From assembly GCF_003258295.1 (NCBI RefSeq), contig NZ_QKYN01000029.1, positions 1-64,000 of the forward strand: a DNA stretch of 64,000 nucleotides, written 5' to 3'. Shown piece after piece: positions 1-7,560 of this stretch. Numbering within the stretch: the stretch's first letter is position 1; every line of letters begins with the position of its first letter. The notes under the pieces were generated by a model that had not been told where the DNA came from, did not search any database, and was given only the letters and a program-made list of their open reading frames with translations. A program made the position numbers and the translations under genes. The stretch is from Streptacidiphilus pinicola. Its GTDB lineage: Bacteria; Actinomycetota; Actinomycetes; Streptomycetales; Streptomycetaceae.

Positions 1-438
1 GGCGAGCAGCGAGGCGACCGCTGCGCCCACCCGCCCCGCCCCGCGTACCTCGACCCGGGCTTCCCGGCGGGCGAGCAGGGCGGCGGGAGCCGCGCCCGGA
101 CCTGGCCGGGCGAGCGAGAGCGCGGCCAGATCCGGTGCCAGCCGCGCCCGTTCCTCGGGCGGCAGGGCCAGCAGCGGCCGATGGGCGGCGCTGTCGTCGA
201 TGGCGTCGCAGGCGAGCAGCTCCTCGATCAGCTCGCCCACGCGCTGGGGGCCGATGCCCAGGCGTGCAGCCTCTCCGGGCAGCGCGGCCAGCTCCCGCGT
301 GCCGTCCAGCAGGTCGAGGAACCGCGCCTCGTCGGGCGCGGCCGTGACCACCCCGCCGTGCCCCGGTCCGAGACCGAACTGCAGCGTCTCCCGGTCGCGC
401 CAGGCGCGGTGCAGAGCGGGCTTGAGACAGGGGCGCAT
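1..438 (-). CDS. ThiF-family adenylyltransferase (partial, N-terminal part)
   Basis: The gene runs off the left edge, so only the first 146 residues are visible. The ATG at 438 begins MRPCLKPALHRAWRDRE, followed by a QFGLGPGHGG segment and a leucine-rich region of the winged-helix type (DLLDGTRELAAL). The visible part ends entering a Rossmann-like glycine motif, GAGRVGAAVASLL, which in ThiF/HesA proteins binds ATP. This layout (about 130 residues of small domain, then a nucleotide-binding fold) matches the ThiF-family protein that, as I recall, lies next to an M48-type peptidase in streptomycetes. Catalytic residues lie outside the window. The substrate is unknown; these proteins can adenylate a carrier-protein or peptide C terminus. 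Confidence 0.75.
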   Translation of the reverse strand, partial: MRPCLKPALHRAWRDRETLQFGLGPGHGGVVTAAPDEARFLDLLDGTRELAALPGEAARLGIGPQRVGELIEELLACDAIDDSAAHRPLLALPPEERARLAPDLAALSLARPGPGAAPAALLARREARVEVRGAGRVGAAVASLLA

Positions 439-518
439 CGACGTCTCCGTTCCGAGCGGTGGGTCCTGCCGGATCTGACGCGCTCAGCATGCACCGGAAG
501 CGGAAAACGTGCGCAAAG

Positions 519-540
519 TTATCCACAGGGCTGTGGATAT
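519..540. promoter_or_regulatory. Inverted pair of DnaA-box-like 9-mers
   Basis: TTATCCACA at 519-527 and TGTGGATAT at 532-540 (reverse complement ATATCCACA) form an 18-base inverted repeat around GG. The first copy equals the classical DnaA-box consensus; the second differs at one base. The pair sits in the divergent gap between the ThiF-like gene and the M48-type peptidase. Binding is inferred from sequence only; streptomycete boxes usually read TTGTCCACA. Confidence 0.4.
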
Positions 541-657
541 GGTCTGATGATCGCTCAAATCTCCTGTGATTTGGCCCGTTTTTGCCGAGATTCCACGCTA
601 TTCCCCCTGTGGTGATGACCACCCGAAGGGAGAAATTCAGCCAATGGGTGGGGACTT

Positions 658-1275
658 TTGACGGTCCCGACAGGTAGCGTCTCCGCCGTGGCTGCTGGAC
701 CGGAGCACCGTTCTGCTGCGCCGCGCAGGCCTGTTCTGGCAGCAGCCCAGAGCCGGCTGTCGGCGCAGAACGTCGAGGTGCGCAGAAGCGCCCGACGCAG
801 CCGCACGGTGTCCGCCTACCGCGAGGACGGGCGCACCATCGTGCTCATCCCCGCCCGCATGACCGCGGCCGAGGAGAAGCGCTGGGTGGAGCGGATGCTG
901 GACCGGCTCGACGCCCGGGAGAGCCGGCCGGTCCGCGGTGACGAGGAGCTCTCGGCACGTGCCTGCGAGCTGTCCAGGAAGTACCTGGGTGGCCGGGCCG
1001 AGCCCCGGAGCGTCCGCTGGGTCACCAACCAGAACACCCGCTGGGGCTCCTGCACCCCGTCGGAGCGGACGATACGTCTCTCCCACCGGCTGCAGGGCAT
1101 GCCCGACTACGTGGTCGACTACGTGTTGCTGCACGAGCTCGCCCATCTCCTGGAGCCGGACCACGGGAGCCGGTTCTGGGCCCTGCTGGACGCCTATCCG
1201 CGCACCGAACGGGCGCGGGGCTATCTGGAGGGCGTGGTCGCCGCCCGGCTGCCCTCCCCGCGCGAGAGCCACTGA
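658..1275 (+). CDS. M48-type (YgjP/SprT-like, DUF45) zinc metallopeptidase
   Basis: This 205-residue protein has the zinc signature HELAH near residue 159 (LLHELAHLLEPDHGSRFW), with a downstream His in the conserved DHGxxFW segment. Before it comes the family motif TRWGSC (residues 127-132). These are hallmarks of the YgjP-like metal-dependent hydrolase family. The start is uncertain. TTG at 658 has a GGTGGGG element 5-7 bases upstream, whereas GTG at 688 lacks a good ribosome binding site but would remove a non-conserved N terminus. It is divergent from the ThiF-like gene and convergent with the NUDIX gene. The physiological substrate is unknown. Confidence 0.8.
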   Translation: MTVPTGSVSAVAAGPEHRSAAPRRPVLAAAQSRLSAQNVEVRRSARRSRTVSAYREDGRTIVLIPARMTAAEEKRWVERMLDRLDARESRPVRGDEELSARACELSRKYLGGRAEPRSVRWVTNQNTRWGSCTPSERTIRLSHRLQGMPDYVVDYVLLHELAHLLEPDHGSRFWALLDAYPRTERARGYLEGVVAARLPSPRESH

Positions 1276-1299
1276 GGCCGGGCGGGGGAGGGGCTCGCG

Positions 1300-1884
1300 T
1301 CAGCGCAGCGCGAGCTTGGCCAGCTCCGTCAGCCGCCGCACCGAGGCGTCGGTGTCGTCGGGCAGCCGGTCCCACGGGAACCAGCGCAGGTCCAGGGACT
1401 CCTCGCTGATCCGGGCCAGGGCGTCCGTGGGGGCGAGGACCAGGTACTGGACGTCCAGGTGCGTGTTCTCCGGCTGGTCCTTGCCGGCGCAGCGCACCGC
1501 GTGGCGGTCCAGCTTGACGGGCCCCTCCCCGATCAGGGTCAGCCCCTCGGTGATGCCCGACTCCTCGCGGGCCTCGCGCAGAGCGGCCTCGGCCAGCGTG
1601 GCGTCCTCGGGCTCGCAGTGGCCGCCCAGCTGGAGCCAGCGACCCACCTTCGGGTGCAGGGTGAGCAGCACGCGCCCGCCCGCCGCGTCCACCACCAGGG
1701 CGCTCGCGGTGATGTGGGCGGGGCGGCAGCTGCGCCAGACCCCGTCCACGCGGGCGTCCAGGTGCGCCAGATAGTCCTGGCGCAGCAGGTCCTGCTCGGC
1801 GTCGGGCGCCTGCCAGGAGCGCAGCGCCCGGACGGCGTCGGCGTGGAGGGACGACAGGGAGGTCAACTCGGAACTCGAGATCAC
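1300..1884 (-). CDS. NUDIX hydrolase
   Basis: A 194-residue protein with a full Nudix box, GGHCEPEDATLAEAALREAR followed by EESGI (pattern Gx5Ex7REUxEExGU), about residues 84-108. The GTG start at 1884 overlaps the stop codon of the upstream metalloprotease-like gene (GTGA), so translation is probably coupled. Nudix enzymes cleave nucleoside diphosphates linked to another moiety. The substrate cannot be read from this sequence. WLQLGGH is the usual strand entering the box. Confidence 0.88.
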   Translation of the reverse strand: MISSSELTSLSSLHADAVRALRSWQAPDAEQDLLRQDYLAHLDARVDGVWRSCRPAHITASALVVDAAGGRVLLTLHPKVGRWLQLGGHCEPEDATLAEAALREAREESGITEGLTLIGEGPVKLDRHAVRCAGKDQPENTHLDVQYLVLAPTDALARISEESLDLRWFPWDRLPDDTDASVRRLTELAKLALR

Positions 1885-3512
1885 TGCTCGGTACCCGGCT
1901 TCCCCTCGTCCTCGCCCTTGTCCGGCTTGTCGTCGGTCGGCTTGTCGTCGGTCGGCTTGTCCGCACCGGACGTACTCTCGGACGCTCCGCCCTGGGCTCC
2001 GCCCGCTGCGTCGGGGCGTCGCTCGGCGGCCTCGTTGAGCAGCTCGTCGAGCTTGGTGAAGTCGATGCCCCCCTCGCCGAGGTCGGGGGCGGCGGCGCCG
2101 TGCACGAACCCGTCCGGGTCGTCCAGATCGGCCGCCGTCGGCAGCATGTCGGGGTGACCCCACAGGGCGTCACGGCCGTCGGTGCCCCGGGCGTCGGCCA
2201 GCGAGGCCCACAGCCGGGAGGCGTCCCGCAGACGACGCGGGCGCAGCTCCAGGCCGACCAGGGTGGCGAAGGTCTGCTCGGCCGGCCCGCCGGTGGCCCG
2301 GCGGCGGCGCAGGGTCTCGCGCAGGGCCGCGGCGTGCGGCAGATGCGGCGCGGCGGCCGCGTGGACGACCGCGTCCACCCAGCCCTCGACGAGGGCCAGT
2401 GCCGTCTCCAGGCGAGCCAGCGCCGCCTTCTGCTCGGGGGTGTCCTCGGGCTGGAACAGGCCGCCGCCCAGCGCCTCCTGGAGGGACTCCGGGTTCGTCG
2501 GGTCGACCTGGCCGACCAGGTCCTCCAGGCGGGAGGTGTCGACCTTGATGCCGCGCGCGTAGGCCTCGACGGTGCCGAAGAGGTGCTGGCGCAGCCAGGG
2601 CACGTGGGCGAAGAGCCGCTGGTGCGCCGCCTCGCGCAGGGCGAGGTAGAGGCGGACCTCGTCGGCGGGCACGGACAGGCCCTCGCCGAACAGCTCGATG
2701 TTCTGCGGCAGTAGCGCGGCCTTCCCGGCCGGGCCCAGCGGCAGGCCGACGTCACTGGAGCCGAGCACCTCGGCCGCCAGGGCGCCGAGGGCCTGGCCGA
2801 TCTGGGTGCCGAACATGGCACCGCCCATGCTGCGCATCACGCCGAGCAGCGGGCCGGCCATGGCCTGCATCTCCTCGGGCACCACGCTGCCCATGGCCGA
2901 GCCGACGCGCTCGGCCACCGGATCGACCAGCTGTTGCCAGGTCGGCAGAGTGGCCTCGATCCACTCGGCCCGGCTCCAGGCGACGGCGCTCGCCGCGCCG
3001 GCGGGCAGCGCCGTCACCGAGTCCAGCCAGAGCTCGGCCAGGCGCATGGACTCGGAGACGGCGGACCGCTCCGACTCGCCGACGGAGCGGTCCTTGGACC
3101 CCTCCTCGTCGGTGCCCTGGACGACCGCCTGGCGGGCGATGTTCTTGGCGAGCTCCCAGTTGACCGGCCCGCCGTCGAAGGAGAGCATCTGGCCCAGCTG
3201 CTGGAACGCGGCGCCGAGGTCGTTGGGGTTCAGGCCGCCGAAGATGGCGGCGAAGGGGTTGTCACCGGACTCGCCGGAGCCGCCCGGGCCGCCGGGCAGG
3301 CCGGGGAAACCGGGGAAGCCGAAACCGAAGGGGTTGCCGCCGCCAGGACCGCCACTGCCACCGCTGTCGCCGCTGCCGGAGCCGCCGCCACCGGTGCCCT
3401 TGTCGTTACGGCCGCCGGAGCCGCCCTGGCTGCCGGAGCCGCCCTGCTTCCCCTCCTTGCCCTCCTCGGGCTCCTCGGGGGGAAGGCCGAAGCCGAAGGG
3501 GATGTCGCTCAC
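1881..3512 (-). CDS. Zincin-2 family protein (DUF2342, putative zinc-dependent metalloprotease)
   Basis: The 543-residue protein opens with SDIPFGFGLPPEE, the family's usual N terminus. A 90-residue low-complexity stretch rich in Gly, Ser, Asp and Asn follows (GSGSQGGSGGRNDKGTGG type), then the folded domain. Typical family blocks are FQQLGQMLSFDGGPVNWELA and the helical segment GPLLGVMRSMGGAMFGTQIG. The GTG at 3512 is chosen because upstream codons are not conserved in kind. The C-terminal tail holds a short DNA repeat (about 1918-1960) encoding DKPTDDKPTDDKPDKG. This actinobacterial family is predicted to be a zincin, but a perfect HExxH is not obvious here, so protease activity is a family-based guess. 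It is coupled to the NUDIX gene. Confidence 0.85.
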   Translation of the reverse strand: MSDIPFGFGLPPEEPEEGKEGKQGGSGSQGGSGGRNDKGTGGGGSGSGDSGGSGGPGGGNPFGFGFPGFPGLPGGPGGSGESGDNPFAAIFGGLNPNDLGAAFQQLGQMLSFDGGPVNWELAKNIARQAVVQGTDEEGSKDRSVGESERSAVSESMRLAELWLDSVTALPAGAASAVAWSRAEWIEATLPTWQQLVDPVAERVGSAMGSVVPEEMQAMAGPLLGVMRSMGGAMFGTQIGQALGALAAEVLGSSDVGLPLGPAGKAALLPQNIELFGEGLSVPADEVRLYLALREAAHQRLFAHVPWLRQHLFGTVEAYARGIKVDTSRLEDLVGQVDPTNPESLQEALGGGLFQPEDTPEQKAALARLETALALVEGWVDAVVHAAAAPHLPHAAALRETLRRRRATGGPAEQTFATLVGLELRPRRLRDASRLWASLADARGTDGRDALWGHPDMLPTAADLDDPDGFVHGAAAPDLGEGGIDFTKLDELLNEAAERRPDAAGGAQGGASESTSGADKPTDDKPTDDKPDKGEDEGKPGTEQ

Positions 3513-3646
3513 GAGTCGCCTCGATCTGATAGGCCGGCGCCGGAACACGGCGGGTGCCGGGTGCACCGCCATGCCCTGGCCTCGGGCAGGATGGACCGGT
3601 ACGTGACACTTACGTACGCATCAAAACTAACCGTGGAGGATAGCCG

Positions 3647-4804
3647 GTGAGTTCCCCGCCTTCGGACGTTCGCTCTCGGCTGACCGATGACCTGGAGGGT
3701 CCGGCGGGTTCGGAGGAGGCAGAGGTGGACCGCCCCGAGTACACCGGGACGCCGCTGGTCGTCGCCGTCACCGGCGCCGCCTCCGGCATGGGCGAACGCC
3801 TGGTCCGCCGGCTGGCCGAGGCTCAGGGCGTGCGCCGGGTCCTGGCGATCGACGAACGCCGTGGCGAGGCGAAGGGCGTCCAGTGGCGGGTGCTCGACGT
3901 CCGCGACCCGGCGGTGGCCGAGCGGTTGGCTGGCGTGGACGTGGTCGTCCACCTGGCGCTCGACCTCGGCATGGAGTCCGACCCCAAGGCACGCTCCGCC
4001 TACAACGTCCGCGGGACGCAGACCGTGATCACGGCGGCCGCGGCCGCGGGCGTGCACCGGGTGGTGCTGTGCACCTCGGCCATGGTCTACGGGGCGGTGG
4101 CCGACAACGAGGTCCCGCTGGCGGAGGACGCGCCGCTGCGCGCGACCGAAGAGGCCACCCTGGTGGGTGATCTGCTGGAGATCGAGCGCCTCGCCCGGCG
4201 CGCGCCCCACGTCCACCCCGGGCTGTCCGTGACGGTGCTGCGTCCGGCGGTGCTGGTCGGGCCGGGTGTCGACACAGTGCTGACCCGCCACTTCGAGGCA
4301 CCGCGGCTGCTGGTCGTGGCCGGCTCCCGTCCCTGCTGGCAGTTCTGCCATGTGGACGACCTCACGACGGCGCTGGAGTACGCGGCGCTCGGCTTCGTCG
4401 AGGGCGAGGTCACGGTCGGCTGCGACGGCTGGCTGGAGCAGGAGGAGGTCGAGCAGATCACCGGCATCCGCCGGATGGAACTGCCTGCCTCCCTCGCGCT
4501 GGGCACCGCCGCCCGGCTGCACCGGCTCGGGCTGACCCCGGCACCGGCCGGCGATCTGGCCTACACGATGTATCCGTGGGTGGTCTCCGGCAGTCGGCTG
4601 CACGAGGCGGGCTGGCGGCCGCGGCACAGCAACGAGGACGCGCTGGCGGAGCTGCTGGAGCAGGTCTCCGGCAACCACGCGGTGGCCGGGCGTCGCCTGA
4701 GCGGCAAGGACGCCGCGACCAGCCTCGGCGCGGCCGGAGCCACGGTCGCCCTGGTCGGCACGGCCGCGCTCGTGCGGCGCGCCCGCAAGCGGCGTCGCAT
4801 GTGA
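3647..4804 (+). CDS. SDR-family NAD-dependent epimerase/dehydratase-like protein
   Basis: The 385-residue protein begins at GTG 3647, 7 bases after GGAGG. A 35-residue acidic leader is followed by a Rossmann strand and glycine motif, VVAVTGAASGMGERLV (residues 45-60), then the expected LDVRD and VVVHLAL segments. The catalytic region reads STSAMVYG-like CTSAMVYGAVADN. The Tyr is present but the Lys four residues later is replaced, so classical SDR catalysis may be lost. The C terminus is very basic (VRRARKRRRM) after a short hydrophobic stretch, suggesting membrane association. It is divergent from the DUF2342 gene and shares a 134-base promoter gap with it. Confidence 0.82.
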   Translation: MSSPPSDVRSRLTDDLEGPAGSEEAEVDRPEYTGTPLVVAVTGAASGMGERLVRRLAEAQGVRRVLAIDERRGEAKGVQWRVLDVRDPAVAERLAGVDVVVHLALDLGMESDPKARSAYNVRGTQTVITAAAAAGVHRVVLCTSAMVYGAVADNEVPLAEDAPLRATEEATLVGDLLEIERLARRAPHVHPGLSVTVLRPAVLVGPGVDTVLTRHFEAPRLLVVAGSRPCWQFCHVDDLTTALEYAALGFVEGEVTVGCDGWLEQEEVEQITGIRRMELPASLALGTAARLHRLGLTPAPAGDLAYTMYPWVVSGSRLHEAGWRPRHSNEDALAELLEQVSGNHAVAGRRLSGKDAATSLGAAGATVALVGTAALVRRARKRRRM

Positions 4805-4865
4805 GGCGGAAGTCGGATGTCACGATGCGGAATCGCCTCTTGAGTCGCGTCGGGGATCCGCCATC

Positions 4866-5318
4866 ATGGACGCCATGAGCTCCAACACGACGGCCGACGA
4901 CCCGATCCGCCTGCTCGCGCTGCGCGACACCGCGCTGTCGCTCGACGAGGTCGTCGCCGCGGTCCAGCACGACGCGGCCGGCGGCACCGACGTCTTCATC
5001 GGCACCGTCCGGGACCACGACGGTGGCAAGGGTGTCACCGCCCTGGAGTACAGCGCCCACCCGACCGCGGAGGCCGAGCTGCGCCGGGTCGCGGAGAAGG
5101 TCTGCGCGGACTTCCCCGTCCTGGCCGTGGCCGCCGTGCACCGGGTCGGCCTGCTGGAGATCAACGACGTCGCGGTGATCGTCGCGGTCTCCACCGCGCA
5201 CCGGGGCGAGGCCTTCGAGGCCTGCCGCCGGCTGATCGACACGCTCAAGCACGAGGTGCCGATCTGGAAGCACCAGCGCTTCGCCGACGGCACCGAGGAG
5301 TGGGTCGCCGCCTGCTGA
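4866..5318 (+). CDS. moaE: Molybdopterin synthase catalytic subunit MoaE
   Basis: MoaE makes molybdopterin from precursor Z using the thiocarboxylated C terminus of MoaD. The 150-residue length is normal. Diagnostic segments are the N-terminal GGTDVFIGTVRDHDGGKGV (residues 39-57), the HRVGLLEIND core, HRGEAFEACRRLID, and the active-site lysine region TLKHEVPIWKHQ near the C terminus. ATG 4866 and ATG 4875 are both possible; neither has a strong ribosome binding site. No other Moco gene is adjacent; moaD would have to be elsewhere. Confidence 0.92.
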   Translation: MDAMSSNTTADDPIRLLALRDTALSLDEVVAAVQHDAAGGTDVFIGTVRDHDGGKGVTALEYSAHPTAEAELRRVAEKVCADFPVLAVAAVHRVGLLEINDVAVIVAVSTAHRGEAFEACRRLIDTLKHEVPIWKHQRFADGTEEWVAAC

Positions 5319-5351
5319 GCGAGGCCTGCTGCGGGAGGGCCGCTCCGGAAA

Positions 5352-5369
5352 AGCTTTCCCGGGAAAGCT
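5352..5369. other. Perfect 18-bp palindrome in intergenic DNA
   Basis: AGCTTTCCCGGGAAAGCT is a perfect palindrome 34 bases after the moaE stop. It could be an operator, or a short hairpin acting as the moaE terminator (9-bp arms without loop make that weak). It is unusually A/T-containing for this region. Confidence 0.35.
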
Positions 5370-5432
5370 GCGCATTCACCCACACGGTATGGATCTGGTG
5401 CGTGACCGGCATGCCCCGGTGATCGTTGTCCG

Positions 5433-5455
5433 TATCAGCCACTAGTCTGCTGATA
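5433..5455 (+). promoter_or_regulatory. Inverted repeat before small membrane protein gene
   Basis: TATCAGC (5433-5439) and GCTGATA (5449-5455) flank CACTAGTCT. The repeat ends 23 bases before the ATG at 5479, so it probably overlaps the promoter or start of the transcript. Its function, whether operator or hairpin, is inferred. Confidence 0.3.
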
Positions 5456-5478
5456 ACACGATGACCTGGGAGAACGAC

Positions 5479-5646
5479 ATGGGTGTGCTCGCCTGGTGGA
5501 TCATCCCGTTGGTGGGTGGGGTCCTCGCCGCGCTCTGGGTGACCTGGTCCTCCCGAACCCGCAGTACGGGTGACCGCGACTCGGTGCAGGGCTACGAACG
5601 TTTCCGCGACGCCATGGAGCGCACGACGGGGCGACCGGAAGCGTAG
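5479..5646 (+). CDS. Small single-span membrane protein (55 aa)
   Basis: I chose ATG 5479 because GGGAGA lies about 5 bases upstream; the in-frame ATG at 5461 precedes that site. The product starts MGVLAWWIIPLVGGVLAALW, one transmembrane helix. A positively charged, likely cytoplasmic tail of about 30 residues follows (SRTRSTGDRD...YERFRDAMERTTGR). I do not recognise a named family. Similar short helix-plus-basic-tail ORFs occur just before the PDZ protease gene in related genomes as I recall. The function is unknown; it may be co-expressed with the downstream protease. Confidence 0.7.
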   Translation: MGVLAWWIIPLVGGVLAALWVTWSSRTRSTGDRDSVQGYERFRDAMERTTGRPEA

Positions 5647-5688
5647 TCCGCCGGGCGCGAGTCCGAGCGCGTCCCGTACTGTCGTGCC

Positions 5689-6780
5689 ATGCCACGCCGC
5701 TCCGCGACGATGCTCGCCGCCACGTTGATGCTGATAGCGCTGTTCTGCGTCGCCCTCGTGGTGCCCACGCCCTATGCCGAGATGAGCCCCGGGCCGACCT
5801 ACAACACCCTGGGCGACCAGAACGGCAAGCCCGTCATCGTCATCACCGGTCACCACACGTACCCCACCAGCGGTCACCTGAACATGACCACGGTCGAGGT
5901 GAGCAGCGCGGACTACCGGCCGAACCTGGTCTCCGCGCTGATCGGCTGGATGAAGGGCGACATGGCGATCGTCCCGCACAGCACGCTCTACCCGGACAAC
6001 CAGACCGAGCAGCAGGCCCAGCAGCAGAACGCCGAGGAGTTCTCAGCCTCGCAGGACAGCGCCAAGGCCGCCGCCCTCAGCAGCCTCGGATTCCCGGTCC
6101 AGCCCGAGGTCGTGGTCGCCGCGGTGGTCGAGAACAGCCCCTCGATCGGCAAGCTCCACGCCGGCGACATCATCGTGGCGGTCGACGGCACCAAGGTCAC
6201 CGACCCGCAGCAGGTGTCCACGCTGGTGACCAAGCATCAGCCGGGGCAGGACGTGGTCTTCACGGTGATCCCCAAGGCGAAGACCTCGGACATCACCCAG
6301 ACCGCCGCCCAGGAGGCAGCGGCCGAGCAGCGGGTGACCATCACCACGGCGAAGAACCCGGACACCGGCAAGGCCATGGTCGGCATCCAGCCCGACGTGG
6401 AGCACAGCTTCCCGTTCGACGTCCAGATCAACCTGGGCGACGTCGGCGGCCCCAGCGCCGGGCTGATGTTCGCGCTCGGCATCGTGGACAAGCTGAACGG
6501 CACCGACCTGACCGGCGGGAAGTTCGTCGCCGGCACCGGCACCATCGACGCCAACGGCAACGTCGGGCCGATCGGCGGCATCAGCATGAAGCTGATCGCG
6601 GCGCGCAACGCCGGCGCCCAGTACTTCTTCACCCCGGCCGACAACTGCGCGGAGGCGGCCTCCGCCACCCCGCAGGGGCTCACTCTCGTCAAGGAGACGA
6701 GCCTCAAGGGTGCGTTGGACGCCCTCTCCGCCATCCGTTCGGGCGACACCGCCGCGCTGCCCTCCTGCTCCACGAAGTAG
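5689..6780 (+). CDS. Membrane-anchored PDZ/Lon-like serine protease (YlbL family)
   Basis: The 363-residue protein has an N-terminal signal anchor (residues 7-25). A PDZ domain spans about residues 125-195 (VVENSPSIGKLHAGDIIVAVDG) and a C-terminal Lon-type protease domain about residues 230-335. The Ser-Lys dyad is visible: Ser256 in DVGGPSAGLMFALG and Lys301 in GPIGGISMKLIAA. The active site should face outside the membrane. The family processes membrane or exported proteins; in Bacillus YlbL-type proteases degrade a cell-division inhibitor, but the target here is unknown. Gene order (small membrane protein, PDZ protease, PPA1309, UPF0182) matches the streptomycete core. Confidence 0.9.
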   Translation: MPRRSATMLAATLMLIALFCVALVVPTPYAEMSPGPTYNTLGDQNGKPVIVITGHHTYPTSGHLNMTTVEVSSADYRPNLVSALIGWMKGDMAIVPHSTLYPDNQTEQQAQQQNAEEFSASQDSAKAAALSSLGFPVQPEVVVAAVVENSPSIGKLHAGDIIVAVDGTKVTDPQQVSTLVTKHQPGQDVVFTVIPKAKTSDITQTAAQEAAAEQRVTITTAKNPDTGKAMVGIQPDVEHSFPFDVQINLGDVGGPSAGLMFALGIVDKLNGTDLTGGKFVAGTGTIDANGNVGPIGGISMKLIAARNAGAQYFFTPADNCAEAASATPQGLTLVKETSLKGALDALSAIRSGDTAALPSCSTK

Positions 6781-6896
6781 GGCGCACGAAGCAGTCCGGC
6801 GGGCAGGTGGCCGAGAACGAACTCTGGGCAGGCTGGTGAGCCTGCCCAGCGTGGGTCCGGAGCTGTGCGCGGTCGCCGCCGGTCGGCGGGACGCTG

Positions 6897-7436
6897 TCAG
6901 CTGAAGGTGGTCAGCAGCGCGTCGGCGAGGCCGGGGACCAGGTCGGGACCGGTCAGGACCTCGCGGGCGGTGTCCTTCTCGCGCAGGCGCAGCGCGGTCT
7001 CGCGGCTGCCGTCGCGCAGGACCGCCACCGTCATCCGGACCTCCTGACGGTTCGGGTGCTTGGCGACGAAGGCGGCCAGCTCCCGCTCGCTCTTGCCCTT
7101 CGGCAGCTCCTCCTCGGCGGAGGGCGGCAGGATCAGCCGCTCGACGACCAGGGCGCAGCCCGCGACCGCGTCGGGCCAGGCGATGGTGCCGAGGAACTCG
7201 TCGAGCTTCGCGCCGCGCGGGAGCTCGTCCTGTTCGATCGGGGTCAGCTCGCCCTGGGCGCCCGGCTCCAGGCCCAGCTCCCGTGCCAGGGCGGGCTGGT
7301 CGGTCAGCAGCGCGGCCGTGTCCACCAAGGCGAAGAGGCGGGCGGGCTGGTCCCAGCCGAGGCCGGCGGCGTACTCGTCGATCTCGAGTGCGGCACGGGT
7401 CAGCGGGCGGGCGGCGGGGGGTGTGGCGTCGGACAT
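6897..7436 (-). CDS. PPA1309-family protein
   Basis: A 179-residue soluble protein recognised from its composition and block order: N-terminal ALEIDEYAAGLGWDQPARLFALVDT, then GELTPIEQDELP, GTIAWPDAVAGCALVVERL and the C-terminal MTVAVLRDGSRETALRLR. These are characteristic of a conserved actinobacterial family of unknown function (PPA1309 type). The start at ATG 7436 (MSDATPP) is preferred to the 11-codon longer alternative, which is low-quality sequence. It is divergent from the UPF0182-like gene with about 120 bases between them. Confidence 0.85.
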   Translation of the reverse strand: MSDATPPAARPLTRAALEIDEYAAGLGWDQPARLFALVDTAALLTDQPALARELGLEPGAQGELTPIEQDELPRGAKLDEFLGTIAWPDAVAGCALVVERLILPPSAEEELPKGKSERELAAFVAKHPNRQEVRMTVAVLRDGSRETALRLREKDTAREVLTGPDLVPGLADALLTTFS

Positions 7437-7560
7437 GTTCCATATCCTCACATGTCGGCGGGAACTCAAATAATCGTCGTCGGAGTTGGACTAGGCGGCC
7501 CCTGGACCCCCGGCCGGGGCAGGGCCGTCCGCCCGCCACCGACCAGCCCGAGGACCCGCC

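Noticed and set aside
1918-1962. Direct DNA repeat inside the DUF2342 gene
   Set aside because: It encodes a repetitive charged tail (DKPTDDKP); it is a simple coding repeat, not a mobile or regulatory element.
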